64,000 nt of DNA from Ascaris suum (Eukaryota > Nematoda > Chromadorea > Rhabditida > Ascarididae): the NCBI GenBank assembly GCA_013433145.1, contig CM024170.1, positions 13,925,866 to 13,989,865 on the forward strand. The letters run 5' to 3'. A model generated the notes under the pieces. That model was given only the letters and a program-made list of their open reading frames with translations. It did not search any database and was not told where the DNA came from. Below, one piece after another: positions 14,778 to 27,698 of this stretch. How positions within the stretch are numbered: position 1 is the first letter of the stretch; every line of letters begins with the position of its first letter. A program made the position numbers and the translations under genes.

Positions 14778-15347
14778 TTAGGAAGATAAAGATATCCTTT
14801 CAGTTGCACCAAACCCATTTGTTCTCATTGTCTCTTCTGCGCTACCACCAGTTGAACTGCATGCACTTCTACTTGCTGCACTCGTCGACGCTGTACCACG
14901 TCGATAAGGCGCTTTTCGCTGCTTGTTGCGGCTAGGAATGTATGTTGGTCGATTTTGATATTTCTTGGTCACTTTATAACTTGCATGATCATTGCTTGAA
15001 GGTGATAAGCTAAGCAGCGGCCGGTTTATCTCCATGGGTACTCTTCGAATCTCTTCAAGTTTCGAAGTGCATGGCGGAATTGGACTCTGTATCACATCTC
15101 TACATTTATGCACTTTTGCTGGCGATTCACATTTAGCTGTTCGTATGCTGTCGGATTGTCTTATTGCGGGTCGCGATTTGGTGCACTGTTGCTCTTTTCG
15201 ATTTTGTTCCAAAGATGACTTTGTTCGTCGTTGTTTGGTCAAGTCAGCTCTCTGTTGAGCGTCTCCCATCGACTCCAATGTTCCTGGTCTGGGCAAAGCG
15301 ACTTGTTCTGCGATACGACTTTCGCCAATGCGATGCTGCAACATCAT
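14778..15347 (-). CDS. putative coding exon, unrecognised basic Ser-rich protein
   Basis: The longest repeat-free open frame in the window (189 codons). It is strongly basic and polar: KQRRTKSSLEQNRKEQQCTK near the start, a Pro/Ser region in the middle (RPLLSLSPSSNDHASYKV), then RNKQRKAPYRRGTASTSAA and a C-terminus ending RISLSS. This looks like a disordered tail, and no known domain is visible. The frame stays open upstream only to about 15378. A GT at 15419 (GACAA|GTAATC) and an AG near 15365 would join it in phase to the 15424-15663 frame with an intron of about 67 bp. No homologue recognised. Confidence 0.4.
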   Translation of the reverse strand: MMLQHRIGESRIAEQVALPRPGTLESMGDAQQRADLTKQRRTKSSLEQNRKEQQCTKSRPAIRQSDSIRTAKCESPAKVHKCRDVIQSPIPPCTSKLEEIRRVPMEINRPLLSLSPSSNDHASYKVTKKYQNRPTYIPSRNKQRKAPYRRGTASTSAASRSACSSTGGSAEETMRTNGFGATERISLSS

Positions 15348-15418
15348 TTTGTGATGATCTCTTTTTACTTTACCATTTTATGCTCAATCAGCTCTTGCAA
15401 ATAGTTGATCTTTGAAAG

Positions 15419-15663
15419 ATGGATTACTTGTCTGATGAAACCATCACGCTATTGCAAAAATCTATGGGTCGCGTTCTATGTAGAATATCTACGTACTTGT
15501 CGATGAACTTCCAGTTACTAGAAAGTCTCATACGCCACCTATGAGGAGATTGATTTGCGAGTAATTTTCTTGGCAGCGACGATGTTTCTCTTTGCGCTAA
15601 GTTCATCATGATGAGAAATGCATCGGTCCAGATGAACGGCGGATTTGCATATATGATTTTCAT
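15419..15663 (-). CDS. putative upstream exon of the same unrecognised - strand gene
   Basis: Open frame starting ATG at 15663: MKIIYANPPFIWTDAFLIMM, then NLAQRETSSLPRKLLANQ and NWKFIDKYVDILHRTRP. Mixed hydrophobic and charged composition with three Trp, more protein-like than the surrounding frames. If it splices at AA|GTAATC it continues into 14778-15347 without phase error, though the acceptor (TAAAAAG) is poor. Function unknown; it could also be chance. Confidence 0.3.
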
Positions 15664-17621
15664 CTCGAGCTTCTACACTAATAGGTGTCAGCTGATAGTG
15701 CCAGCTGACTCAGCTGCTCTAATCAAGCAGTTTCACAAATTTTATACGAGGCCATGTCTGGGAAGCGCTCTAGAATGTTGAAAGAAGTGAGTGTTGAAGA
15801 GGGTTCTGCACCAGAAGATGCAACAAAATGCCAATTTCCCTCGGAGATAAAAAATACTCTTGGATATTGAAAAACGAAAAAAAATCCTAAGTCGTTTGCA
15901 AAAAAACCTGAATGAATGCTTTTGAAAGTTACATAGAATCCTCTAAACGATATAGGAATTTTTGCAGTGGAAGCGAACATTTTGTGACTGAGTTCTCATC
16001 GGATATTGTTTAAATCGTGAGTGGCATCAACGAAGTTAAAAGTTTCCAATTTTTCATAACCGCTACTCTCGGCATTGTTGTCCTCAAAAGCAGCATTAGT
16101 GAAGCTCGGTAATGACCCCAGCAATTGTTAGAATGTAAATGCCTCGAAAACGCCAAAAGATTGCAAGCTTCCAAATTTCCATTCCAGCGTCTCCGTGTTA
16201 CAAAGCATCTGCCATTGTAAACTCATGATCAAGGGCTTACGAGCTTTTTCGATCATTTGTTTCCCAATATAGTACTTTTGCTGCGTCAGCTATGGTTTTG
16301 CCTTTCTCGTCAGATGCACCTATGCTGTAAAATTTCCTCAATTGTAACACAGTGGATATAGAATGCAAAAAAGCATGCCAGGCTGAAATAAGCGTTCAGC
16401 TTCAACAGGAAGCAATATTTGGGACACCATGAACCGGCGATGACACGGCTTGCGGGATTGATTCCTAAAAATATACACAAATGGGGCTCTTTATATCACT
16501 TTTTACGACTTGTGTCGATCGGGCCTAGCTGCTTGTGTGACTTCCATTCTGCAAAACATCACTATTACGGGCATTGTCGATGAGTAAGGAGACAGGACCA
16601 GATCTCTCATTATAATTCAAACGTAGGTTTGTTTTAACAAACAGACCTCAAGTCTATGTCCTGCGTAATTCTTCCAACGTTTTCTACATTTCCAGGAGCA
16701 ATAAGCAACCAGGACAATAACAACAGTGAGAGGAAGAATGACTACACTTGTTATATATGTATTCCCTGAAATATCATCTATTAGGTTCTATCCGTTTTCA
16801 TTTGTTGTCATCTAAGGCTCTTCAACGTGTGGTGCAAAGAGCGCATCATGGACTATGGGGCCATCAATGGCAAAAATTGAAAGCCATAGCCGAGCAGTGC
16901 ATATTCATTCAGTGAAATTTTATTTACTTCTTATAATAAAGTACTGCGACGTATCTGACAGTTTCATCCAACTTTCAGCACAAAACGCATTTTGTTAACG
17001 TCACATATCTGCGCATGAAATAATGGACTCCAACTTAATTCGCAGACTGCATAAACTACAGAACTTAAATTCTGTGTGTAAAGCCTGAACTGCAGATGTG
17101 TCGCTAAAAAGAAATTTTGAGTAGAGCAAATTTATCGCATGCTGCGATCGCCCCATCGTGAGAACGCAATATTTGTAAAATATTCCGATACGGTTTCCCT
17201 CCCAACGGATTTAAAAAGAGATTTCTTCGAAAGAAAGTCTTGTCATAAAAACGAAGTGGTAAAATGTTCTCATACAGAGATTTTTCTCTTCAATATATGG
17301 TGAGTTCTGATATCTTTGAAATGATTTGAAAGTTCTGATATCCTACTTAAACGGGGGATATAAGTGTGTCTCTGAGATGAATAAATCATTCCTTCGCGAG
17401 CCGTCGTAGGTGCATATGAGTTGTTCTCGCAGAGCATAATTTTTCAACGAATCCCATGATTGAGGCGTTGATGTAAAGTAAATGAAACCAACTTGAACGA
17501 ATGTAAATGAATGAATGAATGAAACCAACTTGAACTAGAAAATTTCAGTATCATGCGTGAATCTCGTGGTAAGAAATGGTTTGTGCGAGCGATTTATCAT
17601 ATCGGTTGCAGACATATATAC
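15664..17621. other. no recognised gene
   Basis: May hold upstream exons of the putative - strand gene; none could be assigned. Near 17480-17535 the word GAAACCAACTTGAAC is repeated around a short (AATG)n run. Confidence 0.4.
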
Positions 17622-18951
17622 AGGGTAGGCCAGAAGCAGCAGTGCCTTGTTTCGCGATCGATATCTTCGTCACCCTTTCATATCTCATGCCACCTTTTTT
17701 AATTTAATACCCCAAAAGAGTTCTTCTTTGAAGGCGGGAAGATTTTCATCAGGCGCTCATTGCGAGACCGCATTTTGTTCGTAAAGGTTCCTCAAAACTT
17801 CGCCAAAGTTGCCAGACAATGGTAGCAGTTCTTCACGCCAACGTCGGACTCCGGAGTAATGAAGACTGGTGTGAACAGCATTGAAGGAGGGACGTTGGGA
17901 CGCATCTCACAGCGAACTATCGTGGCTCAGCGAACCAGAAGAAAACGAATCACGAATTTTAAGTGCCTTTGATCGCAACTTTAAAAATCAGCTAATCGGC
18001 TATTCCTGGAACTTGGAATCTCTAAAAACAATGTCCAGCACATTCTTCACGAAGAAGGCCTCAAGCCCTACCACCTGCAGCTATTATATTGTCTGACGGG
18101 AGAGGACTTCGATAGAAGAGTTGAATCTATGAAACTTGTCTGGAGAAAGCAAAAAAGGGAACGATGAAATCAACGAAATTTTTTGACCTCATGAAGCAGT
18201 TTTTAAGTGAAGGGAAAGTAAATCGTCCTAACGCCGCGTACTGTCCTGATGCAAATCTTTTACAGACAGTCGATCGAGAACCTACTGCTTCTGGGGTCGT
18301 CGTTTGGGCCGAAATCTGGTCGGAAGGCATTTTAGGACCTTCTTTTTTTGAGAAATCTGTGAAGCCAGACACCAGCTCGTACATGGAGAGATTAAGCGAA
18401 AAAGGATGGATGCCTTTTATAAAATAGCAGGGTCTCATGTCTATGCATGGTGGAGCTTCGGCTCAGTACGCGAAGACTTTGCAGAGTTTCCTGGATGGGA
18501 ATGCTTCTAACTCTTGGACTCTTGGATTGAAAGGAGAAGTATCATCAAATGGCCGCCGAGGAGCCCAGATCCCACGCTTCGACTTTTTCTCCAAGGTTTC
18601 GTTAAGAATCATATGTATGCGCAGAAGAGCCGTTTAGTGGACGTTCCAGAAGCCGAATTGAAGAAGCGTTTTCTCATGTGCGCTAGGAGCTGCGCAAGCG
18701 TGCATGCGATGCAGTGCCAAAAAGGCTGAAAACGTTCATTGAGCTCCATGGCGCTTAGACGGAATCGTCTGAATGAGCGCTTATGAAAATATTCAATTAA
18801 AGTGACTGTCTTCAGATGAACTTTCTTAAAATTTTCAAGAAAGATTCGAAATTCGCGGATTTATGTCTTCGTGAACAACATCCTGCTATTCCTGAGCCAC
18901 CTTTTATTATAAGGCTCGCATTTCTCGAAACATTTAACGTTTAAAAAAATC
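17622..18951 (+). mobile_element. mariner-family element copy 2, dead but longer
   Basis: Begins with a mariner-like terminal repeat (ACAGGGTAGGCCAGAAGC) after TATAT. A matching inverted end (CCTGCTATTCCTGAGCCACC) lies near 18881-18905, and sequence shared with copy 1 continues to about 18951. Between them are transposase fragments in several frames: the helix-turn-helix end LGISKNNVQHILHEEGLKPY with LTGEDFDRRVE (about 18000-18125), VNRPNAAYC with VVWAEIWSEGILGPSFFE (18165-18425), GGASAQYAKTLQSFLDG (18430-18515) and IKWPPRSPDPT (from 18540). The first catalytic Asp region is degraded (FFDLMKQF where FxDEAxF is expected), and the second Asp is Gly (GGAS for DGAS). Confidence 0.88.
18165..18729 (+). 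pseudogene. mariner transposase pseudogene (catalytic part)
   Basis: Three frames must be combined to read the transposase core. Frame one (18164-18427) gives VNRPNAAYC and the VVWAEIWSEGILGPSFFE strand. Next comes HGGASAQYA, where an active enzyme has Asp-Gly-Ala. Then 18514-18729 gives IKWPPRSPDPT and FVKNHMYAQKSRLVDVPEAE, the usual region around the third acidic residue. Frameshifts, an internal TAG at 18426 and loss of two catalytic acids make it non-functional. Confidence 0.8.
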
Positions 18952-21900
18952 TCATACTATCTCAAACAATTGCAGGAAGAGCGACGGTCATGGCCCATTC
19001 GTTAAAAAACTTTAAAATCTAATATAAACAAATAAATAGTCACCTGCTTAACGACTCTCATGATTTTGCATACCTGCTTCATGAGTAGATGACTTTACGA
19101 TGGATATGATTAGTGTTTAATTCAGGTCTCTCAATATTTTTAAGCATGAAAAGAATATATCGAATCTTTTATGGGTAGAGACAATGTTCTCAACTTGCTG
19201 TGTTATTAATACCTCAAAAGATAGTAAACAATGCCACAGAATCTGCAGTTCAATTTCTACCTCCTGTGAGCGAGAATTTATATGACCAAAGATATTTCCA
19301 AGGTTTAATTCTTATATTTATTTATCTTATTTCACAAGTATTATACGTGCCGTTCTGCATACTTGTAGGCTCTTTTTTCTCTCTATACAGCTTCTGCATT
19401 ACACGATCGCAATCTTCCATTTTCGAGCCAATTCGTTTGTAATCCTTTTCTTAGAGGATGTTGTGTCAGTTGGTAGTAAAGATTTCTTAGAAAACGTAGT
19501 ATAAAACGTAGCATTGCAATTCCCATCGTCCTAGAAAAAAAGCGGTGACTATGTAATTTTTTCAAGGAAGTCAGCAAATTTTTACACATACAAATCTGAG
19601 GAATTTTTTAACGAACGCATTATTTATCGATGAAGATTTGACGAACGACCGCTCAAAAAAGTAGAATTACACAAAACTGAGGACTGCAGAAGGCACATTG
19701 TCAATATTATCGAAATTTTTAATAAGAACTCGTTCCATGAAAAACTTTTATAACGCCCACCAGTTATATGTGTATGAGATGCGGAACGATTTTTGCTACG
19801 TTCATCTATCTGCATTCAGAGAGCAAATGTTGCAGCTTTTTCGAGAAAAGGGCTGAAATCAGCATGATGTGGTGCCAGTTCACGGTGTTGGAGGATTTTG
19901 ATTTTTCAAAGCCTGCCGCATTATTTCACATGCTCTCGTAAAAGGCGCAATACCAGTACTTCCCTCCCCAAAACACCTAAGTTTTACAGCTGCTTTTATT
20001 ATTATTTTTCCTCAGTTTCGGTCATCCACTAGCGTTTAGCACTGGAAGAATTCCTTTGAAACCATGAAATCCGGTTTTTTTGGAATAGTCCAGTCAACCC
20101 TACAGGCCCCCAAATTCTAACATTAGTTCGCTCGTTTGGAGAAGCGGATATGAAACGAAACCCTCACACTTCAAGCTGTCACGTCTAAATTTTTTCTTTG
20201 AGTTTAAGACATTTTTTGATAACTTTGGGGAGCCAGACTTATAATTAGCCTCCAATTTGTTATATTTTTGCCTCTTTTTTTCATTGAAAATTATGGCTTG
20301 GGACCAGTCGCTTTACTGCACTAGATAAGGTGACTGTGGACAACTGGAAGATGCTGAAACCATCGCTTTTAAGCTCGCTTCACAATAACCGTATTATTAG
20401 AGATAACGAGATACCATTTCAATCTGGAGATAAGGAGATATTTCAACATAGTTCCAAACAGGCATAAATGCAGTTGAACGAGTTGCACTCTGTGTGCGCA
20501 AACTTACACAGCCAAATCTCCGCATACGATTGACCAACTTACTTCAGGAATTTCAAGAACAAACCATACGCTCATTTTTTTAACACACTGTGCAAAAAAA
20601 AAAAGACATCTATCAATATGTTTGTACATCTGTGGATCTGCCTCATCAACCATACATCGAGCCAAATCTTATTTCGACTGATAGTCTTGCTATTTATACA
20701 ATCATATATGGACAACGATCGCTGATTCCTTACTCCCTCAAATGTTCCCACTAAAGTTTCTTCCCCATGCTATCAGTGACAGTCACTGCTCGTTCGCCTA
20801 TTTCGGACCCTAATTCGCTATGGTAAGTTTTTTTATAAATCTTGGCAGTGTGCAAATTTGTAGCACAAATAAGTCATGCACAGGTAATAGCCACAAGTTT
20901 TAGAAGTTGAAATTTTTGAGTTTTTCAAGATTTGCAACCTCTCAAATCCGTTTTGAATTTCCCGCTGTGTGCGAAATGATTTCGAAGTGCCTGATAGATC
21001 AGTTCATATCGCCATAACTTCTCTCTATTTATGAAGCGACCTTGAAACGACCAGCAGTTCTCGGCGGGAAAAGTCACAGTTTATTGACAGCGAGAAAGAC
21101 GAATGAAGTTGTTGTGGTGGCGTATGTGATGAGGTGGAGGGCGCGTTGTGTTTCCACGAGTAGAGTTTTGTTTTTTGTTCGTGTTTGGAAGATGCGATGA
21201 CTGTGTAGACATTATTTTCTTTTTTCATGCAAAAATGATTGAACCGAAGAGCTTGTGGTCCTTGTGCTCTGCACTGATTAATATCACTCTTCAAGGACTC
21301 GCGAAAGCCGTTAGACCTGACGTCTAACAAAGCGGTACTACAGTTCACCAAAAATGGGTGGAAAGATTGTGGAGGACATTTTTCCAAATAACACTTGCAT
21401 GGGATCTCTATTGTCGAATTGTCGAATCTCGCTTTTTTGCTTTCGTTGTTCATTTCGGTAATATTCCGATATTATGGATTATGAGTCATAAATGTTTAAC
21501 TATTATTCTCGTATAATTTTCTTGTACATGCGTTTTTACCAACTTGTTTTGTAAATGCTTCTCACGGCGAAGTAGTGTATACGCGCATGTATATATGTCT
21601 GCGTTTGTCTGCCTATCTGTTCGGTAGTTCTAATCTGGAAACCAGTGAAGCTTTACTCATAAAATTTGTTCACTGCAGTGCATAATCTCGCGAGCTATTT
21701 TTCGCTCCATCCCATAAACTTTTCGAGAATTTCTAACATACGATGAAAGTGCTTATAGTTTCAGTCCATCTTGTACCGCTCATATTAAAATGACGAATGT
21801 AATGTGATGAAATTTTTACTGCAGTCGTGCTCATTGAAATAGAGTCATGTAGAACGTAGTAGAAAAGCCTTAAAACGTTCTTTACCACGTTGCAATCGTG

Positions 21901-24900
21901 CATACATACAGATATCTTTGCGTTGTTTAACCTGTTTATTCTATAAGTGGGTTTTTCATATCATAAGTTTTCCCTTTTTTTTCGCTCTAGCATTTTCAAT
22001 TCGCATGCGTTCAACATTGGCACACGGTATTCTCGCATGCCACGTTTTGCCACACTCGATCAATTTCTAAAGTAATTATGGCATTTAGACTGGCTAAAAG
22101 TTTGTAAGTTTGTATGCGTCTCACAGCGATCAGAGGATTATGAAGTATTGTGCAGACGATAGTTGATCATCGAGGTGTTAGTCCAGATCCCGCTCTCCAT
22201 GCACTATCCCAACTGGACAGTCTCCGATATCGAAAATACTTAGAGATTTATTAAGCCAGTAGAAGGGAGGTGGCTAAATCAATGTGCACTTATTTTTCCT
22301 ACTTTAATTTACGTTTTTAAACTTTCTAGAAAAACTAATATAGTCGCCAAACGTGTTCACTTACGTATTTCATAAAGATGTCTTATACACTCGATATGAA
22401 CCTAAGATTTGGCATCCTACACATATGGGGAGTTTAGTTTTATGAAAAGAGAAGTATTGACGGAATTGAGCATTTGGCTCATCCTTGTGGAATTTCGATA
22501 TAAGCGATTTTTCCATTTAATATTTTGTCGGAACCACTCTTTTTCACTCCTGGTCGATATTCACTTGCGAGGACTTCACTTTTTTTTTCCTCACTCACTG
22601 TATTTTCCAATAGATCTTTTCTATCAGCGTGGCTACGGTTTTTTTTCAATCTGATTCACCGCCTTCATTCAGCTGTGATCGTTTCTTCTACCAATTTTTT
22701 GTTTGGTTCCATTTTTTTCTACCTACTCACGTCTCCTGTCCAGTGCGCTTTCTTCTGTTTGATTTTGGCTTTTCGTTTCTTCAATTCTGGGATGAGTGTA
22801 ATAATTCTTGACACTTGAGGTCACATTTTTGTAAGGCCACATGCTACCATTACATCACTACTACTGCACGTCGAAGTACTTGACACATATAGCCAAGTCC
22901 TTAGTTGCCCGTACTTGATGGAATTTGCACCTCGGGACGCTCAGCAGAGGGGGAATTGAATAGAGCAGTAAATCAAACAGAAAAGCAGCATTCAGTTAGA
23001 TAGAAAGAATAGCGGGACTGATGGAGGGAAAAGTAACATTTTGCAGACAAATTCAGTTCACTTATTTTTTGCTCCAGCAAGTATTGAATGACTATCCATA
23101 TTCATCCTCACTTTCACTCGTGACGTGTAAGAGATAGGAATAGGACACTTTGTTTTATTCCGCAGCCACTATTCTGCGTAGTTCACTTCTTTCTGGGGTT
23201 TATGTGAAGCATGTGGCATTTGCGATGATCAGTATCATATCAGTTTCGGAGTTCACAGCAATTCCCCTGCGGGGGCCCCTTCGCATGAATCCCCGCACTA
23301 ATACGAATCATAAATTTTGGACCGTGGCGGCCCCTGCGATCAAAAAATCTTCCGTGGGTGCCCTATGGTTCGCATCCTCTCTGTGAGGGATGTTAGAAGC
23401 GCAAATACTGCGGTTGCAAACTGAAAATAATTTTCCATTTAATCACAGAACGCGAGCAAACTGCGTTTTGCGGTCTGTTGGAATGAGAGAGGCTGAAAGG
23501 CAACGTGGCACACAAGTGTTATGAAAAAACAAGTATTTATCGTGAAAGATGATGTAAAGGTGATGTGAACACAATCAAATGGGTCGACGGAAATCCCTGA
23601 TGTGAAATGGAAGCATGTCTCGAATGAAAGAAACACTCGTAGTGTATCAAGAATCTCTGCGACATAGTGTTAATGCAGACTTGTGTAATCCGCACGGTGC
23701 CCAAAGAAAAACCCATTGCTGCATGGGTTCCACAGTTCGATATCCCATCACCTCCTCTCATGCTTGCCCATTCTGTTTTTTGTGTCGAAAAAATCTCGTC
23801 TGGGGGAGAAGTAGTCGAATACGCAGTCCACATGCAACTTAGTACAGATTCCGAGATTTAAGAACAACAAGAAAGAATAGTAGAAACAACGTTTGATTGT
23901 CACAAGAAAAAAGCAGTCTGTAAGGACAGTGCAGACTAGTGCCACCTGTTTAGTAGGATTTTTGAACTACACTCTGGTATACTTTGCTTCCAGAACCTAT
24001 AATTGTGCATACTCTGACAGCTTTGGGGGTGCCATTCTGAAGTTGAATGGAAATAACAGTTCTGTCTGATTGAATAACTTGCGAGGCACTATCGCCGAAG
24101 GCGCTTATGCTCAACTTTTGTGGTGTTGTGTTCAGCCGCAGCCGATTCGCTAAGCGCGTTGTTATATACGACTTCAGACTGCCCTAGTCAAAAAACATTA
24201 ATGCATTCGTTCGGCAGTTCGCTTTCTGAGGGTTGGAGAGCACTACTTCTTTACAGAACAGCATTGCTTTATTTGCAGCAATCACTCCTTCAGGTGAAAG
24301 GAGCTGATCTCTACCACTCTCCCTTTTTCCAGCGATTTGCATCTCTCTATGCACAGGAGTAAGTTGTGATTGCAATTTTGTAGTGTATATCCCCAAGGAA
24401 TCTTGCAAATTGAGCACTGTAAATCATCCGACATGCTTCTTCCTCGGTGATGCATTTTATAAGATTTGCAAACGCACAATGGAGAAGGTCAAGCAATTTA
24501 TGTGCATCAGTGTCGCCCGTGTTTTAATGTTTGATGCTTATTTATGTGCTCGTTTTGATTTTCTATAAGTTGTTCAATCCCAAAAATTTGAACATTCAAA
24601 TGTTTTCGCTTGAAGCAATTTAAGAGCAGAATTATCATGGAGGGATACTGAGTGAATCCATGGTTAAGTTTTGTATTTTCTAGCTCTGTATGACTGTTCT
24701 TTTATTGCTCTCGTGGTCGAGTTAATCAAACACCTTATGACCTGCGAGAATTAGTTCACTATTGAGCTGTGTGATAAGAATAGGCAAAATAAAAGCATAC
24801 AAAATATGAGAGCCCCAAAAACGAGTTTTATGCTGTAGAAACAGAAACAGGGAAAATGCACCTCCTTTCACTTTTAGCGGACAGTATCAGAAAACTGGGT

Positions 24901-27303
24901 GTCGAAAATAACGAAAATGGACCAACTTGAAAGAAAACTTCACCAAAACTTCTTACTCATTGTTGCTTTCATTCAGTTCGGGATACTTGGCTGGTGCAGT
25001 ATAGCAGTGCTTCCAGTGAGCTCTCGTGGTGGCAGGTCAGATTTGACTCCATTCTCACACAACACCAAAACGGATTTCAAATTACATTATCTTTTTGCAC
25101 GCTGCTGTTGTCAGTTACCGTAGTCGCTTTATTTCGTTTGGTATAACGTAAAACGTTCAAAATGCCTCCATTATTGTGCGTTTTCATATATTTACGCTTG
25201 CGAAGCATATTACGTGGAGCTCATGTTTACGTTTGTGTTTCTCTGTCGGAGTAGTTTCTAACGGAAAGCCGCTGATTTTATAAAATTTGGTGGATATAAT
25301 TTGTACGTTGGGACGACCATGTGAACTAACATCTAAAATGCTCCCCTAGCTTCAACAACAATTAGAAACAGTTAGAGATGCTCGGGGTTCGCACGCAGAG
25401 TATTTTGGAACTCTCGGATGGGCAAACAAACAAACAAGTAATATATCAGTAGTAAGAATTAAGCAGAAGTGCAAAATCCATTCCGACAGTCTGGATCACA
25501 GAGGCGGAATCGAACCATTTCATAGTGCCTTTTGACACTTATTGTTGAGGTACTCAAAATTCAAGCAGAACAGACGTATTTCGTTGTGAAATATGGCCAC
25601 ACTGTTGTGAAGTGCGGCCACACTCTCGAATCGTCTATTCTTTTGTTGTTTGACTGCGCCTTTGAGGATTCGGCAATTATGTCGGCCCCCATCACAGCGG
25701 CAAGTACAAGGAGCACCTGAGAAGTTGGGCAACTGGCGCTTTTAATGCACGCTATCAGACTCCGCTAATTTCTGATATTACCAAGAAAAACAGAACACGG
25801 CAGAAATGCCGTCATATTTCAACTGAACTGATTTACTATGCAAATTTTCCACGTAAATTCGTTTCCCTATATCTTGACCGATTGTAATGAAAATGTATTT
25901 GTTGTGAAATGCACGGAAGTTCTTCATTACGTATAAATCGTCACAACTTTTTCCGATCTTGCTGGGTTATTGTGAAAAAACCGTATAGGTGGCCATCCTT
26001 CCAATTTGATCGGCAGACTTATATAAAAGCAAAGAAGCAGCATCGCGGTCTTTTGCGAGCAACCACATGAAACATCATTACAGGGTGAAACCGAGTACTT
26101 GCATCTCGCGTCGACGGTGACCAAACAGAAGGACTCAAGTTTGCAAAGATCAAATAAATTTCGACAGTATCATTTCATTCTAAACATCTAAATTTATCAA
26201 ATGGATGGATGAGCACAAGTACATGCCTTACGCACTGATGTGCACTATCTCGGATGCATTTAGGAAGCAAGTGGGGAGAGCATTTAAGTGATCTATTGAG
26301 TTAGGAACAAAACTGTCGTCGCAATACATGGTAAGAAAGGCCTCACATCGAAAAAGGCGCTCAACGAATGTGATCTTGCGCAAATGAACAAACTGATAGA
26401 TAAACTATAACGTGTTATGTAAAGTTGACGGCTGCGCTCGAGTTGCCGATATTCGTAAGAATGCCGACCACTCTGTCGTCTGCAATTCTGGTGACTGGTG
26501 GGTTCATGCTTCATATCTTTGAGTTTTACGATACTGTGTTTTCACTGACATTGCTCATCGATTTCATTCGTTTGGAAACGTAGTTGGAGGCTCCCATCAT
26601 GTTACCACAAGCCCAATCTCGCGTCGTTTCAACTGCACATCTTCCATCCCCCGTAGCTCGCTCATGCGCGTTTTATGAATGCATCTCGGCGGCATATGAG
26701 ATTTTCAAGTATCATTATGGCGAGGTCATTTTTGTGGGTATATGTGCACACTCTTTGTCTGTGTTCTGTTCGTTGCCTCCCTTCTCCTGCATGCAGCAGT
26801 TACACGGACCTAAACAATAGCTCAAATAGGGAGGATGATCGCATCAACAATTTTTGAGACAGAACAAGTGAGGTTTTGTCGCTAGAAATTTTCGCAAATA
26901 AGTGTGAAATTTTGCCGATTGAAAGCACACATAGTTAGTTGTATGGGAGCATAATTCGATCTGTGATCATGATATGCGAGCAGATATAGGAGGATGTTAA
27001 TGAGCCTGACACTTTTTGTTCAAACGAATCATCAAGGTTTTGTCTATCAGTGGAACTGAATAAATTCAAAATTCAGTTCAGCTTAGTGGAAAAATTTTCA
27101 ATTATTTGTAATTATCGTGATCTCGATCATAGATAATTTCCCACGTCCTTTCTCTGCAATAATGTAACTATGGGGACGGTTTCAGAATGCAAAATGAATA
27201 GTAGGGAACAGATATTCGAAAATAGGAAGTCGAGACTGTTCAACGACTTCAGACACTATTAATTATCTTTCCACCTTCACTGCATGCCCAAGAAATCGTT
27301 TCT
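18952..27303. other. long stretch without a recognised gene
   Basis: About 8 kb with no recognised domain, RNA gene or transposon. Pyrimidine-rich blocks (22520-22800) give long Phe/Ser-rich frames that are compositional. Short exons of an unrecognised gene cannot be excluded. Confidence 0.4.
21025..21453 (-). CDS. unrecognised 142-codon open frame
   Basis: Open frame with ATG (MNNESKKARFDNSTIEIPCK) and six cysteines (CKCYLEKCPPQ near the start). No domain, signal peptide or splice context was recognised, and no neighbouring exon was found. Length alone makes it only a weak candidate; it may be chance. Confidence 0.2.
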   Translation of the reverse strand: MNNESKKARFDNSTIEIPCKCYLEKCPPQSFHPFLVNCSTALLDVRSNGFRESLKSDINQCRAQGPQALRFNHFCMKKENNVYTVIASSKHEQKTKLYSWKHNAPSTSSHTPPQQLHSSFSLSINCDFSRRELLVVSRSLHK

Positions 27304-27698
27304 TTATGAGTAGGTGCGGTTACAGTAAAAAATGCTAGAATGAGGTCTCGAGCGAATGCAACATCCGTCAAAGTTCCATCCATTAGAAGGCCAGAACACT
27401 TTTTTTTTCGTCCTCATGGTATTTTCCCCTTGGAATTCGAATGGGTATCCGGAGATCGACTTTTTCCAGCTATTTGTTTGTTCCATGTCTGCTTGATATT
27501 TTTTCAAGGCATTTGGAGCTTTTTGAGATAAGGTCTCGATGCATTCGCCAGAAGCTGCGTTATATTTTTCAATGTGACCAGACTGTTCAGCCCTATGATT
27601 CATGATTTCTTTACTCCATGCCTCCTCCAGACTCGCGTTAACAACTTTTTTACTCTGCCAATAAGCCATTCGGCTACGGTCGCCACGCTGTTATCCAT
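27304..27698 (-). pseudogene. unrecognised ORF, apparently frameshifted
   Basis: From an ATG at 27698 the - strand reads MDNSVATVAEWLIGRVKK. The matching downstream frame is shifted by one at an A6 run (T6 on +, 27646-27651) and continues VVNASLEEAWSKEIMNHRAE, then helical charged sequence and a tail ending FYCNRTYS. One base more or less in the run would give one frame of about 130 codons. It may be a decayed gene or a retroelement gag-like fragment; nothing was recognised. Confidence 0.3.

Noticed and set aside
25495..25545. GGAATCGAACC resembles the T-loop of a - strand tRNA.
   Set aside because: The flanking bases do not form a 5-bp T stem, and no acceptor or anticodon arm follows at the right distance.
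26293..26820. Similar-looking peptides on opposite strands (ICARSHSLSAFF and ICAHSLSVFCSLPP) suggested an inverted repeat.
   Set aside because: The underlying DNA match is too weak to separate from chance.
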